Positions 5,660 to 6,969 of a stretch of DNA of 6,969 nucleotides are shown piece after piece. Location of the stretch: contig CAJCJE010000232.1 of NCBI GenBank assembly GCA_903970565.1, forward strand, positions 1 to 6,969, written 5' to 3'. Position 1 is the first letter of the stretch. Each line of letters opens with the position of its first letter. Made by a program: the position numbers and the translations under genes. Under the pieces are notes generated by a model. It had not been told where the DNA came from. It ran no database searches and saw only the letters and a program-made list of their open reading frames with translations. The stretch comes from Candidatus Melainabacteria bacterium. GTDB lineage: Bacteria; Actinomycetota; Actinomycetes; Mycobacteriales; Pseudonocardiaceae.

Positions 5660-6969
5660 GCGCCGCCGACAGCCGAGACTCGCGTGGGGCCGCGCTGCGG
5701 CTGTTGTTGCGAGAGGTCCGTCCGGTGACCGGGACGGCACTGGCGGCTCTCGCCGTCCTCACCGTCAGCGTGCTCGGCACGCTGGCCGGTCCGCTGCTGG
5801 TGCAGCAGTTCGTGAACCTCGCGACCGCTGGCACGACAGAGTCCGCGTTGGTCACGATCTCGCTGTGGTACCTGGGCATCGCGGTGGTCGGTGGTGCCGC
5901 GCGGATCTGGTCCAGCTATCTCGCCGTGCACGCCGGCTGGCGCATCGCCGACAGCCTGCGGATGCGGTTGCTCCGCCACGTGGCCGCCGACCAGCCGATC
6001 ATGGACGTGGAGAAGAGACCGGTCGGCCAGCTGCTCGAACAGGTCTCCGGCAGTGCCGACATCGTGGGGCTCGCCATCGCCCAGTCCGGGTTCCGGCTGA
6101 TCAGCAACGTGCTGGTCGGAGCAGGCACGGTGGTCGCGATGTCCGTGGTCGTGCCGCAGGCCGGACTGGGCATTCTGGTGCTGATCATCCTCGTGTGTTT
6201 CGTGATGGCCCGGCTGTCCCGGCGCTCGCAGCGGCTGTGGCGAGAGGCGCGCAAACAGCAGGTGAGCCTGTTCGGCTTCGTCGGCGACGCGATCGCGGCC
6301 GGGGACGACCTGCTGGTGTTGGGACGGTCCCAGTGGGCCACCGAACGCACGACCGGTGATCTGGCCCAGCTGTTGAAGACGGAGGGCCGCGCCTACCTCA
6401 GCGGTCGGATCTTCTGGCCGGTGACCCAACTGTGCACCGCGATCTTCTTCGCGGTCGGCTTCGGTTTCGGTCTGCACGAACTGGACCTTGGCAGCATCTC
6501 GGTCGGCACGCTGACCATGATCTACCTGTACGTGACCCTGTTGCAGGGGCCGCTGGAGGACATGTCCTCCCAGGGCGGTCAGCTACAGCAGATGGCGGCC
6601 GTGCTGTCCATCGCCGCGCGCGACCTGCCGGCCGAGTCCACGCCGGCCGAGTCCACCCAGGCGCCGGCGGTACTGCCGGACGGTCCACTGGGGATCGAGT
6701 TCGAGCACGTCACCTTCGGCTACCACGAGGAAACCCCGGTACTGCGGGACGTGTCGTTCACCGTCGGGCCGCAGTGCAGCCTCGGCATCGTCGGGCCGAC
6801 CGGCGCCGGCAAGAGCACGGTGATCAACCTGCTGTGCGGACTCGGCGCGCCGAACGCGGGCCGGGTCCTGCTCGGCGGTGTCGACGTCCGCCGGTTGAGC
6901 CCCCTGGAGTTCGCCCGCCGGGTGACCGTGCTCAGCCAGCGGGCCCACGTGTTCAGTGCCTCGGTCCGC
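5656..6969 (+). CDS. ABC exporter half-transporter, membrane domain plus ATPase domain (partial, 3' end outside window)
   Basis: 438 codons are visible before the window edge. After a short cytoplasmic tail, the membrane domain shows six likely helices at about residues 26-50, 65-90, 147-166, 168-186, 252-273 and 281-298, with RPVGQLLEQVSG (121-132) as the usual cytoplasmic-loop element of type I exporters. The ATPase domain starts near 345: A-loop Tyr356 in FGY, Walker A GPTGAGKST (380-388) and Q-loop Gln428 in VLSQ. The ABC signature, Walker B and switch His lie beyond the edge. No N-terminal C39 peptidase domain is present, so it would not itself cleave a leader. The linker carries a duplicated PAEST motif (325-334). 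GTG 5656 has GGAGG upstream and overlaps the small gene by four bases, so it is co-translated with it and the A-PCP gene. It probably exports the cluster product or gives self-resistance as a homo- or heterodimer; the cargo is unknown. Confidence 0.9.
   Translation, partial: MSAADSRDSRGAALRLLLREVRPVTGTALAALAVLTVSVLGTLAGPLLVQQFVNLATAGTTESALVTISLWYLGIAVVGGAARIWSSYLAVHAGWRIADSLRMRLLRHVAADQPIMDVEKRPVGQLLEQVSGSADIVGLAIAQSGFRLISNVLVGAGTVVAMSVVVPQAGLGILVLIILVCFVMARLSRRSQRLWREARKQQVSLFGFVGDAIAAGDDLLVLGRSQWATERTTGDLAQLLKTEGRAYLSGRIFWPVTQLCTAIFFAVGFGFGLHELDLGSISVGTLTMIYLYVTLLQGPLEDMSSQGGQLQQMAAVLSIAARDLPAESTPAESTQAPAVLPDGPLGIEFEHVTFGYHEETPVLRDVSFTVGPQCSLGIVGPTGAGKSTVINLLCGLGAPNAGRVLLGGVDVRRLSPLEFARRVTVLSQRAHVFSASVR
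6628..6657 (+). repeat. Tandem 15-base duplication encoding PAEST-PAEST in the ABC linker
   Basis: Units 6628-6642 and 6643-6657 differ at a single base (ACG versus ACC for the Thr codon). The duplication lies between the last membrane helix and the ATPase domain, where an insertion in a flexible linker would be tolerated. Confidence 0.9.

Overview
This is a very GC-rich window with strong G/C preference at third codon positions, frequent GTG starts and four-base GTGA gene overlaps. That points to an actinobacterium, plausibly a Streptomyces- or Pseudonocardiales-type producer. The content looks like the interior of a nonribosomal-peptide-type biosynthetic gene cluster. No ribosomal RNA, tRNA, CRISPR array, insertion sequence or integrase was seen.

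Layout. (1) Positions 1-1729, minus strand: the first 576 residues of a protein with an NRPS adenylation domain that runs through core motif A8 and then passes directly into an FkbM-type methyltransferase. It is cut by the left edge of the window. (2) Positions 1730-2047: a divergent intergenic region with two short perfect inverted repeats that could be operators. (3) Positions 2048-3466, plus: a 472-residue FAD-dependent oxidoreductase of the phytoene-dehydrogenase-related/PYROXD2-like group. (4) Positions 3467-3755: a 289-base gap, lower in GC, with one hairpin and one weak promoter candidate. (5) Positions 3756-5522, plus: a free-standing adenylation plus peptidyl-carrier didomain protein. 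(6) Positions 5519-5659, plus: a 46-codon gene, easily overlooked, overlapping both neighbours by GTGA and carrying its own Shine-Dalgarno. (7) Positions 5656-6969, plus: a half-size ABC exporter (membrane domain plus start of the ATPase domain), cut by the right edge.

How it may work together (inference). Two adenylating proteins activate amino or carboxylic acids, one probably methylated by the built-in FkbM domain and the other parked on its own carrier domain. The flavoenzyme would oxidise an intermediate, and the ABC protein would export the product or confer self-resistance. Genes 5, 6 and 7 form one translationally coupled operon.

The most unusual element is the 46-residue acidic peptide encoded between the carrier-protein gene and the exporter. 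It has three tandem five-residue repeats (PINDV, PANDV, PINDA), a hydrophobic C-terminal half with a single cysteine, and no Lys, Arg, His or aromatic residue. It is not an MbtH protein. It could be a ribosomal precursor or scaffold peptide working with an NRPS-like A-PCP protein, but nothing in the window proves that.
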